From positions 118,117-182,116 of the forward strand of contig CAMYJB010000015.1 of assembly GCA_947258565.1 (NCBI GenBank): DNA of 64,000 nucleotides. Direction: 5' to 3'. This document shows positions 1 to 11,616 of this stretch, one piece after another. Positions within the stretch are counted from its first letter, which is position 1. Each line of letters opens with the position of its first letter. This DNA is from an uncultured Woeseiaceae bacterium (GTDB lineage Bacteria > Pseudomonadota > Gammaproteobacteria > Steroidobacterales > Woeseiaceae). A model generated the notes under the pieces. The model searched no databases and was not told the DNA's origin. It was given only the letters and a program-made list of their open reading frames with translations. Position numbers and translations under genes: made by a program.

Positions 1-225
1 TTGCGCCTGCAGTGCCCAGCGAATGTCGGCAGACGGAAACGCGGCGCGGACCGCTTCTGCCCCATGGCCATACACGACGCAGACGTCGCTCGCGCCCAGC
101 TCATGGGCACAATCGAGCACGTGCGCCAGCAGGGGCCGGCCCGCCAGGGGCTGCAGCACCTTCGGCAATTCGGATCGCATGCGGGTGCCCTGCCCCGCGG
201 CCAGGATGACGACGCTCAGATCCAG
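1..225 (-). CDS. glmU: GlmU, N-terminal part (runs off the window)
   Basis: This is the N-terminal 75 codons of the bifunctional N-acetylglucosamine-1-phosphate uridylyltransferase / glucosamine-1-phosphate acetyltransferase, which makes UDP-GlcNAc for peptidoglycan and LPS. The nucleotide-binding signature [20 protein letters not shown] is visible close to the N-terminus. glmU downstream of atpC is a familiar gammaproteobacterial order. Back to the upstream in-frame stop there is no ATG, GTG or TTG. The best start is a CTG at 225 with GGAG eight bases upstream, giving [11 protein letters not shown], which lines up with the E. coli start. The identity is firm and the CTG start is inferred. 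Confidence 0.9.
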   Translation of the reverse strand, partial: MDLSVVILAAGQGTRMRSELPKVLQPLAGRPLLAHVLDCAHELGASDVCVVYGHGAEAVRAAFPSADIRWALQAQ

Positions 226-285
226 AGCCGTTACTCCGTGAAAGACGCCAGCGGATGATACCGCAACTTCCCTGCCGACCGGCGG

Positions 286-981
286 CTAACGCCAGCGATA
301 ACCCACCTGGTACATGTAGATGGGACCGGTGAGACGTCCTGCGTTCTGGCCTAACGTGGGCGGCAGGAAATCATCGTCCCGCACGGTGCCGAAGTCGACG
401 AAATGCATTTTCAGGCTCATCATCACGCCGCGCGAGCTTGCGGGATCACCGCCCCGGAAATCCACCGTTCCGCCAAGGTAGGCGCCGACCGCACTCTCCT
501 CCCATAATTGTGTCTCCCAGATTATCGGATACTCGCCGGCGATCTCGGTAATGTCCTGCAGATAGTAGCCGACACCCGCATCCAGGGAATAGCGGTGACG
601 GTTGCCAAACATCCACTTTACGGACGGCGCGAGGTAGCCGTTGCGCGCAGTCAGTGAATCCGAGATGAAGCGGATATTGCTGTCGTTGTTGAATACGCCG
701 AGGTCGACGCCGGCCAGCAGCTCGGAATTGGCGAAGCGCTTTACGGGCCAGTGCGCAGCGAGATTGATATTGAATCCGGTCTCGTCAAATTCGCCGACCC
801 GGGCGGCATCGAGGTCCGCGAGCCCCGGCCAGCTGTGTGCGCCGATAGCGATCTCGTAGCGACCGCGGGACGTCGTTACCCAATCGACGTCGTCCTGGGC
901 CCAGGCCGCGCACAGCGGGGCCAGTGGCGCGGCGGCCAGGCCAGCCAGCCAGGGCAACGCCTTTGTTGTTGATGTGTTCAT
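286..981 (-). CDS. Putative outer-membrane beta-barrel protein
   Basis: This encodes a 231-residue secreted protein. The start at 981 is chosen because AAGGAGG lies five bases upstream and it gives a clean signal peptide (MNTSTTKALPW to about CAAWAQ); an upstream ATG at 1032 would add 17 residues with no signal character. The mature part alternates polar and hydrophobic or aromatic residues (for example YEIAIGAHSW, YLAPSVKWMF, YMYQVGYRW), the pattern of an outer-membrane barrel. It ends in Arg rather than the usual terminal aromatic residue, but YRW precedes it. I do not recognise the family or function. It lies between glmU and a second barrel gene, an insertion between glmU and atpC. Confidence 0.65.
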   Translation of the reverse strand: MNTSTTKALPWLAGLAAAPLAPLCAAWAQDDVDWVTTSRGRYEIAIGAHSWPGLADLDAARVGEFDETGFNINLAAHWPVKRFANSELLAGVDLGVFNNDSNIRFISDSLTARNGYLAPSVKWMFGNRHRYSLDAGVGYYLQDITEIAGEYPIIWETQLWEESAVGAYLGGTVDFRGGDPASSRGVMMSLKMHFVDFGTVRDDDFLPPTLGQNAGRLTGPIYMYQVGYRWR

Positions 982-1317
982 AAGGGCCTCCTTGGTTGGG
1001 GACTTCCCCACGTTGGAGGCTACGCCAGGCACTGAAAAGCGCCTGATGGGGGGATGAGGATCGCCTGATGCTTTACTGAGGCTGCCGTTCCACGGTGCTC
1101 AGGCAGCGTTCACCGCGGTCGCACAGAATTTCTGATCTGTGTCGGCATCGGCAATACGATGGGGCTAACTGCCGCCCCGCTCGGCGCTGCGCCAGCATCG
1201 CACAAGCGGTAAGGAAGCACGGTGAGGTCGTGGCTCAACAGCCGATCTTGCAGAATTGCTCGCAGGACGCTGCATTTGTTGCAGGAGCGCTTATCGAGCC
1301 ACGATATTTCCGTTCGG
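982..1317. other. Intergenic stretch with no recognised gene
   Basis: About 336 bases separate the two outer-membrane protein genes. The ribosome binding site and presumably the promoter of the 286-981 gene lie at the left end. A short inverted pair, GCTGCC and GGCAGC around 1081-1110, could form a weak hairpin downstream of the 1318-1896 gene, but no T-run follows it. The reading frames here have no family features and are treated as chance. Confidence 0.4.
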
Positions 1318-1896
1318 TCAGAAGCGCACCACGATGCCGGCGGATAACAGCGTTACATCCTCGACGTCCGAGATATCGAAGATCTCGTACTCGCCGCGAA
1401 TCTCGATCGAGCCGAGGTTGAAGCGAACGCCCAGGCCGTAGGCAGGATCGTTGCCGTCGTCGTCAAAGTCGATACCGCCAATGCTGCCTGCGACCTCCCA
1501 ATCCACAAAGCCGTACTTCGCGAATAGTCCGACAGGACCGATGTCGACACCCGCGGTCCCGTAGAGGTTCAGGCCGGTCGGATCGAGGTTGATGGGGACG
1601 GTGAGAACGTCGGTGGACGGGCTGCCGAGATCGACGTAGCCACCTTCGATGCCGAGGGTGAATGCGTCACTTAGTGCAAAATCGTAGCCGGCGAGGAACT
1701 TCCAGCCGAAGTCGTCCTCGTCAAATATCGGCGCGGGATCCGGCAGGACGATACCGTTGCTGACGTTCGCCTCTACGGCGGCGGTACCCACGCTGCCGCC
1801 CATAAAAAAGCCGCTCTCCGCGGCATCGGCGTTGATCGAGTTCAGGGTGAAAAGTGTTGCGCCGGCGAGCAGCGCGATACGTGTCTGGATAGTCAT
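1318..1896 (-). CDS. OmpA-type outer-membrane beta-barrel protein
   Basis: This is a 192-residue outer-membrane protein of the small eight-stranded barrel kind (OmpA_membrane / OMP_b-brl-like). A signal peptide is visible (residues 1-25, ending NADA-AESG), followed by amphipathic strands such as FFMGGSVGTA, GWKFLAGYDFAL, FTLGIEGGYVDL and GLNLYGTAGVDIG. The C-terminal strand ends in Phe (LLSAGIVVRF), the classic signal recognised by the BAM complex. The body is acidic, with loops rich in Asp. The function is unknown; porin, adhesion or structural roles are all possible. Confidence 0.8.
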   Translation of the reverse strand: MTIQTRIALLAGATLFTLNSINADAAESGFFMGGSVGTAAVEANVSNGIVLPDPAPIFDEDDFGWKFLAGYDFALSDAFTLGIEGGYVDLGSPSTDVLTVPINLDPTGLNLYGTAGVDIGPVGLFAKYGFVDWEVAGSIGGIDFDDDGNDPAYGLGVRFNLGSIEIRGEYEIFDISDVEDVTLLSAGIVVRF

Positions 1897-2008
1897 GTTT
1901 ATGCCCTTTCTTGTTGCGAAGAATGTAGAACGGGCAAAAGCTTACGCAGGGCAACGTGAACGGCAGATTAATCGGCCCTTCGCGGGAATTATGTAAGAAG
2001 AGGTAAAA

Positions 2009-2082
2009 GGGGACAGTGACTTTAAGTGCCAGGCGTATTCATCAGCATCATCGTACGCCTGGCACTTAAAGTCACTGTCCCC
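2009..2082. repeat. Perfect 29-bp inverted repeat, first copy of a dispersed palindromic element
   Basis: The left arm 2009-2037 and right arm 2054-2082 are exact reverse complements, separated by 16 bases. Each arm begins GGGGACAGTGACTTTAAGTG and ends in GCCAGGCGTA. The element starts eight bases downstream of the atpC stop codon, so it may act as a terminator or mRNA 3' stabiliser for the atp operon. A second copy with the same core lies at 10588-10680. The form resembles REP/MITE-like palindromes mobilised by REP-associated transposases, but no such transposase is in the window. Confidence 0.85.
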
Positions 2083-2090
2083 AAATTGGT

Positions 2091-2507
2091 TTAGCGCTTG
2101 CCCTTGAGCTTCTGTGCAGCCCGATAGCGAGCTTCGGCTTCGGCGAGTTCCGCCTGCGCCTTCGCGACATCCGTTTCCCCGGATATGCCTTCCAGCGCTT
2201 TAGCCGCTTCGTCCCTGGCCGCCAGGGCTGCCGCCTCGTCGAGCTGGTCGCCTCGCAGGGCCGTGTCGGCGAGCACCATCACCGCATGGGGCTGCACTTC
2301 GAGCATGCCGCCGGTGATGTAAAAGAAGTGCTCGGTACCCTCCGTATCCTGGACGCGGACTTCGCCGGGTTTCAAGGCCGTGAGCAGGGGCGCGTGCCGC
2401 GGCGCGATACCGACCTCGCCCATTTTTGCGGGCGCGAACACCATGGCCGCTTCGCCGGAATAGATCTCGCCTTCAGCGGATACGATGTCGACTTCGATTG
2501 TTGCCAT
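2091..2507 (-). CDS. atpC: ATP synthase F1 subunit epsilon
   Basis: The 138-residue epsilon subunit of the F1 central stalk couples rotation to the catalytic head and can inhibit ATP hydrolysis. The N-terminal beta-sandwich carries the family features IEVDIVSAEGEIYSGEA and GEVGIAPRHAPLLTALKPGEV. The C-terminal alpha-helical hairpin is rich in Ala and Glu (AKAQAELAEAEARYRAAQ). The length is usual. It is the last gene of the atpIBEFHAGDC operon, and the spacer between it and atpD holds a REP-like element. Confidence 0.97.
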   Translation of the reverse strand: MATIEVDIVSAEGEIYSGEAAMVFAPAKMGEVGIAPRHAPLLTALKPGEVRVQDTEGTEHFFYITGGMLEVQPHAVMVLADTALRGDQLDEAAALAARDEAAKALEGISGETDVAKAQAELAEAEARYRAAQKLKGKR

Positions 2508-2537
2508 GTCGATAACTCTGTTGTCGTTGCGTCAGGG

Positions 2538-2562
2538 TCGCGCGCCAAGGCGCGCTCCTACA
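2538..2562 (-). repeat. REP-like element in the atpD-atpC spacer
   Basis: On the minus strand this 25-mer begins TGTAGGAGCGCGCC and ends GGCGCGCGA, forming a short GC-rich hairpin. The head TGTAGGAGCG and tail CGCGA are the hallmark of the REP sequences well known from Pseudomonas and relatives. It lies between atpD and atpC, where such elements commonly modulate mRNA stability within operons. Related copies are at 7548-7572, 49435-49459 and 58900-58924. Confidence 0.75.
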
Positions 2563-2577
2563 GCACCAGAACCTTCT

Positions 2578-3969
<1,392 letters not shown>

Positions 3970-4842
3970 CTAACCTGAAACGGCAGCAGCGCCGCCGACA
4001 ATTTCTGAAATTTCCTGCGTGATCGCAGCCTGTCGAGCCTTGTTGTACTCGAGCTGCAATCCGTCGATGATTTCGCCCGCGTTATCCGTGGCCGATTTCA
4101 TTGCAACCATTTTCGCCGCCATTTCGCAGGCGAAGTTCTCGACCGCGCCGCGGTAGACCTGCGATTCGATGTAGCGCGTCAGCACGTCGTCGAGCAGCTC
4201 CCCCGCGTCCGGCTCATAGATGTAGTCCCAGTGTTCCTGCAACGATTCGTCGCCGAGATCGATCTGGCTCACGGGCAACAGCGTTGTGACTTCCGGCTTC
4301 TGGCTCATCGCACTCACGAACTCGTTGTGCACGAGGAAGAGACGGTCGATCGTGCCTTCCTCGTATGACTGCAGCATGATCGTGATCGCGCCGATGAGGT
4401 CGTTGACGCTCGGGCGGTCGCCGAGGTGCGATGCGGTGCCGACAACGTTACCGCCCATGCGGCGGAAGAACTGCACCGCTTTCGCACCGACCAGTGCCAG
4501 GTCGACTTCCACGCCTTCGCCCTGCCACTTAGCGATCTCGCCGATCACGGTCTTGAAAAGATTCGCGTTCAGGCCGCCACAGAGGCCGCGATCCGTCGAG
4601 ATGACGATGAGACCGACGCGTTTCGCATCCCGCTCGATCAGGAACGGATGCTTGTAGTCCGGGTTCGCGTATGCGAGGTGGCCGATCACGCGACGGATGC
4701 GCTGTGCATACGGACGTGACTCTTCCATCTGTCGCTGCGCCTTGCGGATCTTGCTCGCAGCCACCTTCTCCATCGCGCTCGTGATCTTCTGCATGTTCTT
4801 TACAGAAGCGATCTTGGAGCGGATTTCTTTTTCGCCGGCCAA
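3970..4842 (-). CDS. atpG: ATP synthase F1 subunit gamma
   Basis: The 290-residue gamma subunit is the rotating shaft inside the alpha3beta3 head. The N-terminal helix [20 protein letters not shown] and the C-terminal helix ([19 protein letters not shown]) that form the coiled-coil shaft are intact. The conserved segment [20 protein letters not shown] is present. The length is normal. It lies between atpA and atpD, the standard position. Confidence 0.98.
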   Translation of the reverse strand: MAGEKEIRSKIASVKNMQKITSAMEKVAASKIRKAQRQMEESRPYAQRIRRVIGHLAYANPDYKHPFLIERDAKRVGLIVISTDRGLCGGLNANLFKTVIGEIAKWQGEGVEVDLALVGAKAVQFFRRMGGNVVGTASHLGDRPSVNDLIGAITIMLQSYEEGTIDRLFLVHNEFVSAMSQKPEVTTLLPVSQIDLGDESLQEHWDYIYEPDAGELLDDVLTRYIESQVYRGAVENFACEMAAKMVAMKSATDNAGEIIDGLQLEYNKARQAAITQEISEIVGGAAAVSG

Positions 4843-4932
4843 GTCTGGTCTCCTAGAAAATTAACCGTTCGCGTTCATGTCGGTTCGAAAGACGGCAGCA
4901 AGCCCAAACGAGGGATCTGCTGTCTGATTCGA

Positions 4933-6474
4933 TCAATACGCCCCTTTCTCGGCAAACGCATCACAAATGCTTTTCAGTTTCGCCTCGATCTCGTCGTTGT
5001 AATCGCCCGACTGGTTGATGGCGTCGAGGTCGGCCTGGTTGCTGGAGCGCGCGAAATCGTGCAGCTCCGTCTCGTAGTCGACCACCTTCTCGACAGGAAC
5101 GTTATCGAGATAACCCTCATTGACTGCGTAGAGCGACAGGCCCATCTCGGCAACCGACAGGGGCGAGTACTGCTTTTGCTTCATGAGTTCCGTGACGCGC
5201 TGACCGCGCTCGAGCTGCTTGCGCGTTGCGGCATCGAGGTCGGAGGCAAACTGGGCGAATGCCGCCAGCTCGCGATACTGCGCGAGTGCGAGGCGTACGC
5301 CGCCGCCGAGCTTCTTGATGATCTTGGTCTGCGCCGCACCACCCACGCGAGACACCGACAGGCCGGCGTTGATTGCGGGGCGGATACCGGCATTGAACAG
5401 GTCCGTCTCGAGGAAGATCTGGCCGTCGGTGATCGAGATGACGTTGGTCGGCACGAACGCCGATACGTCACCGGCCTGGGTCTCGATGATCGGCAACGCC
5501 GTCAGCGACCCCGTCTTGCCCTTGATCTTGCCGCCCGATACCTCTTCCACGTGCTCCGCATTGACGCGGGCCGCACGCTCGAGCAGGCGCGAGTGCAGGT
5601 AGAAGACATCACCCGGGTAGGCTTCGCGGCCCGGCGGGCGTCTCAGCAACAGCGATACCTGGCGATACGCCCAGGCCTGCTTGGTAAGATCGTCGTAGAT
5701 GATGAGCGCATCCTCGCCGTTGTCGAGGAAGTACTCGCCCATCGAGCAGCCCGCATACGGGGCGATGTACTGCATCGCCGGGCTGTCCGCGGCAGGGGCG
5801 GCCACGACGATGGTGTGCTCCATGGCGCCCTCTTCCTCGAGCTTCCTGACGACACCCGCGATCGAGGAGGCCTTCTGGCCGATCGCGACGTAGATACATT
5901 TGATGCCCGTGCCACGCTGGTTGATGATCGTATCGACGGCGACGGCGGTCTTGCCGGTCTGGCGGTCGCCGATGATCAGCTCACGCTGGCCGCGACCGAT
6001 CGGCACCATCGAGTCGATGGACTTGAGGCCGGTCTGGACGGGCTGCGACACCGACTGGCGCGCGATCACGCCCGGCGCGACCTTCTCGATCGGCGCCGTG
6101 CCGTCGGCCTCGATCGGGCCCTTGCCATCGATCGGGGTACCCAGTGAGTCGACGACGCGGCCGAGCAAGCCACGGCCCACCGGGACCTCGAGAATGCGGC
6201 CGGTCGTCTTGACCGTATCGCCTTCGGAAATGTGCTTGTAGTCACCGAGGACGACGGCACCCACCGAGTCCTGCTCCAGGTTGAGCGCCATGCCGAAGGT
6301 GTTGCCGGGGAACTCGAGCATTTCGCCATAGCGAGCGTCGGCGAGTCCGTGGATACGGACGATACCGTCGGTCACCGCGATAACGGTGCCGACGTCACGC
6401 GCTTCGGTCGTTACCTCGAAATTCTCGATGCGTTCCTTAATCAGCTGGCTGATTTCAGAAGCTTTGAGTGCCAT
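4933..6474 (-). CDS. atpA: ATP synthase F1 subunit alpha
   Basis: The 513-residue non-catalytic alpha subunit of F1 matches the usual length of 513. The Walker A motif GDRQTGKT is at residues 169-176, and the family signatures [20 protein letters not shown] and [17 protein letters not shown] follow. The N-terminus ([19 protein letters not shown]) is the typical segment that binds the delta subunit. It is separated from atpH by 13 bases. Confidence 0.98.
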   Translation of the reverse strand: MALKASEISQLIKERIENFEVTTEARDVGTVIAVTDGIVRIHGLADARYGEMLEFPGNTFGMALNLEQDSVGAVVLGDYKHISEGDTVKTTGRILEVPVGRGLLGRVVDSLGTPIDGKGPIEADGTAPIEKVAPGVIARQSVSQPVQTGLKSIDSMVPIGRGQRELIIGDRQTGKTAVAVDTIINQRGTGIKCIYVAIGQKASSIAGVVRKLEEEGAMEHTIVVAAPAADSPAMQYIAPYAGCSMGEYFLDNGEDALIIYDDLTKQAWAYRQVSLLLRRPPGREAYPGDVFYLHSRLLERAARVNAEHVEEVSGGKIKGKTGSLTALPIIETQAGDVSAFVPTNVISITDGQIFLETDLFNAGIRPAINAGLSVSRVGGAAQTKIIKKLGGGVRLALAQYRELAAFAQFASDLDAATRKQLERGQRVTELMKQKQYSPLSVAEMGLSLYAVNEGYLDNVPVEKVVDYETELHDFARSSNQADLDAINQSGDYNDEIEAKLKSICDAFAEKGAY

Positions 6475-6487
6475 GTTGTTTTCCTCT

Positions 6488-7051
6488 TTACTTGGTCAGC
6501 GCGTTGGCCAGGCCCTCGAGCCTGGCGCGCAACGAACCATCAATAACGACATCGCCCGCGCGGATCACCGCGCCGCCGATGAGATTTTCGTCGATTTCGG
6601 TCGAGATCCTGACGTCACGCCCGAGCTTCGCCGCGAGCGAACCCGCGATGGCCTGTTCCTGTGCCGCGCTCAGCGGCGCCGCCGCCGTGATAACGGCATC
6701 GATGCTGTTCTCCACCCTGGCCTTGAGCGCTTCGAACTGCTCCGATATCTCCGGCAGCACGGCGACACGGCCGTTCTCGAGCAGCAGCTTGAGGAAGTTC
6801 GTGCCATGCTGGCTGCCGCCGGCGAATACCGAACCCTTGCCCACCGACTCGGCGAACAGGTCCTGCAGAAACTGGAGACGCTGATCGTCGTTCAGTGACG
6901 GCTGGCCGAGGAAGGCCACGACCTGGCCGTCGCCGATCAGGTCCCTGGCAGCGGCCAGCGACGCGGACAGCTCGTCCAGCGCGCCGTTCTCCTGGGCGAC
7001 CTCGAAAATCGCCTGGGCGTAAGGCCTTGCCACTGTATTGTTGTCAGCCAC
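6488..7051 (-). CDS. atpH: ATP synthase F1 subunit delta
   Basis: This 187-residue delta subunit links F1 to the b-subunit stator. The N-terminal helical domain begins [20 protein letters not shown], the normal AtpH opening. The C-terminal conserved segment is [22 protein letters not shown]. The start codon is three bases downstream of the atpF stop, so the two genes are probably translated together. Confidence 0.96.
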   Translation of the reverse strand: MADNNTVARPYAQAIFEVAQENGALDELSASLAAARDLIGDGQVVAFLGQPSLNDDQRLQFLQDLFAESVGKGSVFAGGSQHGTNFLKLLLENGRVAVLPEISEQFEALKARVENSIDAVITAAAPLSAAQEQAIAGSLAAKLGRDVRISTEIDENLIGGAVIRAGDVVIDGSLRARLEGLANALTK

Positions 7052-7054
7052 CGT

Positions 7055-7525
7055 CTACAGCTCCTGTGCAAGCTTGCCCAGGATGTCCTCGTGTGCCTTG
7101 TCGTCGATCTCGCGCTTGAGAATCTTTTCCGCGCTCGCGACCGCGATGGCCGATACCTGGCCCCGCAGTTCCTCACGAGCCTTGTTGATTTCCTGCTCGA
7201 TCTCGGCCTTGGCTGCCGTAAGCTGGCGCTCGCGTTCCCTGACGCCGTCCGACTTGCCTTCCGCTACGATCTCGTTGGCCCGGGCATGGGCCTGGTCGAG
7301 TATCGACGTCGCCTGCTTGCGCGCATCGTCGACAATCTCTTCGGCTTCCGCCTGCGCCTTTACAAGCTTGTCCTGGCCCTTCTCGGCGGCAGCGAGGCCT
7401 TCGGCAATCTGTTCCTGGCGCTCTTCGATGGCGTTCAGGATCGGCGGCCATATGAACTTCATGCAGAACCAGACGAACACGATCATCGCGATCGTCTGGC
7501 CGATGAGCGTTAGATTAATGTCCAA
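7055..7525 (-). CDS. atpF: ATP synthase Fo subunit b
   Basis: This 156-residue b subunit forms the peripheral stalk. It has one N-terminal membrane helix (about residues 5-25, [20 protein letters not shown]) followed by the long charged helix that dimerises as a coiled coil ([20 protein letters not shown] onwards). The length is the same as E. coli AtpF. It follows atpE across an 84-base spacer carrying a REP-like sequence. Confidence 0.96.
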   Translation of the reverse strand: MDINLTLIGQTIAMIVFVWFCMKFIWPPILNAIEERQEQIAEGLAAAEKGQDKLVKAQAEAEEIVDDARKQATSILDQAHARANEIVAEGKSDGVRERERQLTAAKAEIEQEINKAREELRGQVSAIAVASAEKILKREIDDKAHEDILGKLAQEL

Positions 7526-7547
7526 GGAATTCTCCTGACTCTGTTAT

Positions 7548-7572
7548 TCGCGGTTCGGGAACCGCTCCTACA
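7548..7572 (-). repeat. REP-like element in the atpE-atpF spacer
   Basis: The minus strand reads TGTAGGAGCGGTTCCCGAAC and then CGCGA, a hairpin with the REP head and tail. Bases 7573-7600 look like a decayed second unit (AGAAGCGATTCTCGC). It sits between the high-copy c subunit and the b subunit, a place where hairpins often help set the different subunit levels of the atp mRNA. That regulatory role is inference. Confidence 0.75.
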
Positions 7573-7609
7573 GCGAGAATCGCTTCTGCAGTGAGAAGCG
7601 CTGGTGCGA

Positions 7610-9142
<1,533 letters not shown>

Positions 9143-9247
9143 TTGTGCTTGCCTCCGGCACTAAAAACGCCACGTGCAGCGGTGCTCCCGGTGGCTTGTG
9201 GCGCTCGATTTTGCGGTGAGTCAGGCGGGCCTGTTTTGGGCTCGCGC

Positions 9248-9276
9248 ATTATAGAGGCAGCCATTGCGCATCGCAA
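9248..9276 (-). promoter_or_regulatory. Predicted sigma70 promoter of the atp operon
   Basis: Reading the minus strand, TTGCGA (9276-9271) is followed after exactly 17 bases by a perfect TATAAT (9253-9248), about 106 bases upstream of the atpI start. It is the best promoter match in this divergent spacer (9143-9426), which also feeds the EAL-protein gene on the other strand. Confidence 0.7.
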
Positions 9277-9426
9277 CACGGCAGGCATTCGACTTTAGGC
9301 GGCTCCAGCCCCCCTTTTTGCCGGGAAAATTGCCCGATTCGCGGATTTTTCGCATTGCGACCTACCGCACATCGGCCGCCCCCGATAGACGTTATAAAAG
9401 GTGCGGTAACTGGTCCGGAATGAACA

Positions 9427-10590
9427 ATGCTGTTGATAGTCAGTAATTCCCTGCGGGGCACCAAGAGTGTCAGCGACGCCGCGCGCGAGCTGAGCCTGAC
9501 GCTGCGCCATTTCGACAGCCCGGCGGCGCTCTCGGCGCTGATGGCCGGCCAATCCCGGCGCATCGTCGTCCTCGACAGGGATGACGTGACCAGGGAGACG
9601 ATCAGCCGGCTCGAAGCGCGCCAGGGCAAGGTGCCGTTCGGGCTCGTGATCGCATCCGACCGGGCGGCGGTGAGCCAGGCGGCGGGGCCGGAGCTCATCG
9701 ACAAGCTGCTGGCGTTCAGGAATTTCTCCTGGCTCAAGGCCAGCTTCGACGTGTTCGGGCTGGTCGACGTGTTGAAACGCTGCCGCCTTCGCATGCTGCA
9801 TTTCACGCGCGAGGAAATCGAGCAGGGCTTCAGCGACTTCCAGTTTGTCGTGCGCTACCAGCCCAAGGTGGAGCGCGGCGACGGCAGCGAATGGCAGACC
9901 CGCGAGGCCGAAGCGCTGATCCGCTGGCTGCACCCTGACAGGGGCCTGCTCGGACCGGTCGAGTTTCTTCCCGAGATCGAGGCCTACGACATGATGCCGC
10001 GGCTGACGGAGTTCGTGTTGCGCAAGACGGCCGTGCAAATCGTCAAGTGGCGTGAGCAGCGGCTCGGTTTCGATATATGCGTCAACCTCGCATCCAGCGA
10101 GCTGGGCCGGACCGGTCTCGCGAGTGCCTACGCCGGCATCGTCCGGGAGCACGGTGCAGATTGCAGCAATTTCACGTTCGAAGTCGTCGAGCAGGACCTT
10201 GTCGACCCCGATGCGGCGCACCTCGATACGCTGAAGCGCCTGCGCAACCATGGGTTCCGTGTCTGCCTGGACAATTTCCGCGTGGCGGCCCGGTCGCTCA
10301 GCATGCTCGAGCGCCTGCCGTTCGACGAGATCAAGATTCACGCGTCGGCGCTGCAGCGGGCCCAGGATGACGACGTCGCGCGGCACGTGCTGGCGGCCGT
10401 TACCGGCCTGGCGCACAACCTCGGCATGGCCGTGTGCGCCGAAGGCGTGGAAGACGACGAAACCTTCGAGTTCCTGAAGACCATCCAGTGCGACAAGCTG
10501 CAGGGCTTCCTGATCTCGGAGGCGGTGTTGCCGCACATCGTGCGGCGCGCGTATTCCGCAACCTCGGGCCGCAGCGACGAAGTCGCCTAA
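9427..10590 (+). CDS. Degenerate EAL-domain protein
   Basis: This 387-residue soluble protein has a C-terminal EAL domain (about residues 125-375), the fold of c-di-GMP phosphodiesterases. Some catalytic signatures remain: EALIRW at 162-167, VN at 219-220, a Glu near 255, AEGVE at 338-342 and QGF at 359-361. Two are lost. The metal-binding DDFG motif reads LDNFRVAAR (281-289), and the KID lysine region reads KIHA (303-306). The N-terminal 120 residues look like a worn receiver-like domain. It is probably a c-di-GMP sensor or scaffold rather than an enzyme. It lies divergent from the atp operon and convergent with parB; its stop codon lies in the palindromic repeat at 10588. Confidence 0.85.
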   Translation: MLLIVSNSLRGTKSVSDAARELSLTLRHFDSPAALSALMAGQSRRIVVLDRDDVTRETISRLEARQGKVPFGLVIASDRAAVSQAAGPELIDKLLAFRNFSWLKASFDVFGLVDVLKRCRLRMLHFTREEIEQGFSDFQFVVRYQPKVERGDGSEWQTREAEALIRWLHPDRGLLGPVEFLPEIEAYDMMPRLTEFVLRKTAVQIVKWREQRLGFDICVNLASSELGRTGLASAYAGIVREHGADCSNFTFEVVEQDLVDPDAAHLDTLKRLRNHGFRVCLDNFRVAARSLSMLERLPFDEIKIHASALQRAQDDDVARHVLAAVTGLAHNLGMAVCAEGVEDDETFEFLKTIQCDKLQGFLISEAVLPHIVRRAYSATSGRSDEVA

Positions 10591-10680
10591 GAATTAGGGG
10601 ACAGTGACTTAAAGTGCCAGGCTAGCTGGGCGCAAATGGCCGAAAGCCTGGCACTTTAAGTCACTGTCCCCTAATTCTTA
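10588..10680. repeat. Perfect 36-bp inverted repeat, second copy of the dispersed palindromic element
   Basis: The left arm 10588-10623 and right arm 10645-10680 are exact reverse complements around a 21-base loop. The core GGGGACAGTGACTTAAAGTG then CCAGGC matches the element at 2009-2082 except for one position (T in that copy, A here), and both arms carry the change so the pair is kept. It sits exactly between the convergent EAL gene, whose TAA is part of the left arm, and parB. It is well placed to terminate transcription in both directions. Confidence 0.85.
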
Positions 10681-10701
10681 ATTTCGGTCGCGGGAGCCGG
10701 C

Positions 10702-11595
10702 CTACCGGATGTGCTTCAGGATCCCGTCGAGTTCGTCGAGGTTGTTGTAGCTGATCACGAGCTTGCCGGCGCCTTTCTGCGTGTGCTGCAGGCTGACTTT
10801 GGCGCCGAGCTTTTCCGCGACCTCGACCTCCAGCCGCCGGATATCGGCGTTTTCTCTCGCCGGCTTCTTCGCCGTCGACTTGCCGCCTGCGCCCCCGAGC
10901 ATGCGCCTGACCAGGCGCTCCGTCTCGCGTACCGACAGCCCCTTGCGCACCACCTGGCGCGCCGCGTCGTATTGCTGCACACCATCGGCGATCGACAGCA
11001 GCGCCCGTGCATGGCCCATCTCGATCTGCCGGGACTCGAGCAGCGCCTTGACCTTGTCGGACAGGTCGAGGAGCCGCAGCAGGTTGCTGACCGAGGCGCG
11101 CGACCGCCCCACTGCTTCCGCGGCTTCGCCGTGGGTCAGGTCGAATTCCCGTATCAGCCGGTCGAGTGCCCTGGACTCCTCGAGCGGGTTGAGGTCCTCG
11201 CGCTGGATGTTTTCGATGAGCGCCATGGCGATCGCCGCTTCGTCGGGCACCTCGCGCACGATGGCGGGAATCGACTCGAGCCCGGCCATCTGGGCCGCTC
11301 GCCAGCGGCGCTCGCCCGCCACGATCTCGTAGCGTTGAGAATCACCCGCTTTGGAGATGGGCCGCGCGACGATCGGCTGCACCACGCCCTGCGCCTTTAT
11401 GGAATTCGCGAGCTCCTCGAGCGAGTCCTGGCGAATGTCCAGCCGCGGCTGGTATTGGCCGCGCTGCAAGAGGTCGACGGGAATCTCTTTGAGCGGACCG
11501 TCTTCCCGTGTCCCCGAGATTGCCGTGGTCTCCGAGACCGGCTTGGACAGCAGGGCATCGAGGCCCCGCCCGAGTCGTTTTTTCTTGGCTGTCAT
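10702..11595 (-). CDS. parB: Chromosome-partitioning protein ParB
   Basis: The 297-residue ParB binds parS sites near the origin, spreads along DNA as a CTP-dependent clamp and loads ParA/SMC functions. The N-terminus KKKRLGRGLDALLSK is typical. The CTP-binding signature GERRWRAAQM and the segment ENIQREDLNPLEES are intact, followed by the helix-turn-helix (THGEAAEAVGRSRASVSNLLR) and a C-terminal dimerisation region. Candidate parS targets lie in recF at 44753 and 45365. It is 21 bases downstream of parA. Confidence 0.97.
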   Translation of the reverse strand: MTAKKKRLGRGLDALLSKPVSETTAISGTREDGPLKEIPVDLLQRGQYQPRLDIRQDSLEELANSIKAQGVVQPIVARPISKAGDSQRYEIVAGERRWRAAQMAGLESIPAIVREVPDEAAIAMALIENIQREDLNPLEESRALDRLIREFDLTHGEAAEAVGRSRASVSNLLRLLDLSDKVKALLESRQIEMGHARALLSIADGVQQYDAARQVVRKGLSVRETERLVRRMLGGAGGKSTAKKPARENADIRRLEVEVAEKLGAKVSLQHTQKGAGKLVISYNNLDELDGILKHIR

Positions 11596-11616
11596 CGATT
11601 CATTCCAACGATGTTC

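Noticed and set aside
9295..10536. Open frame of 413 codons opposite the EAL gene
   Set aside because: It mirrors the codon pattern of the EAL gene and has no recognisable domain.
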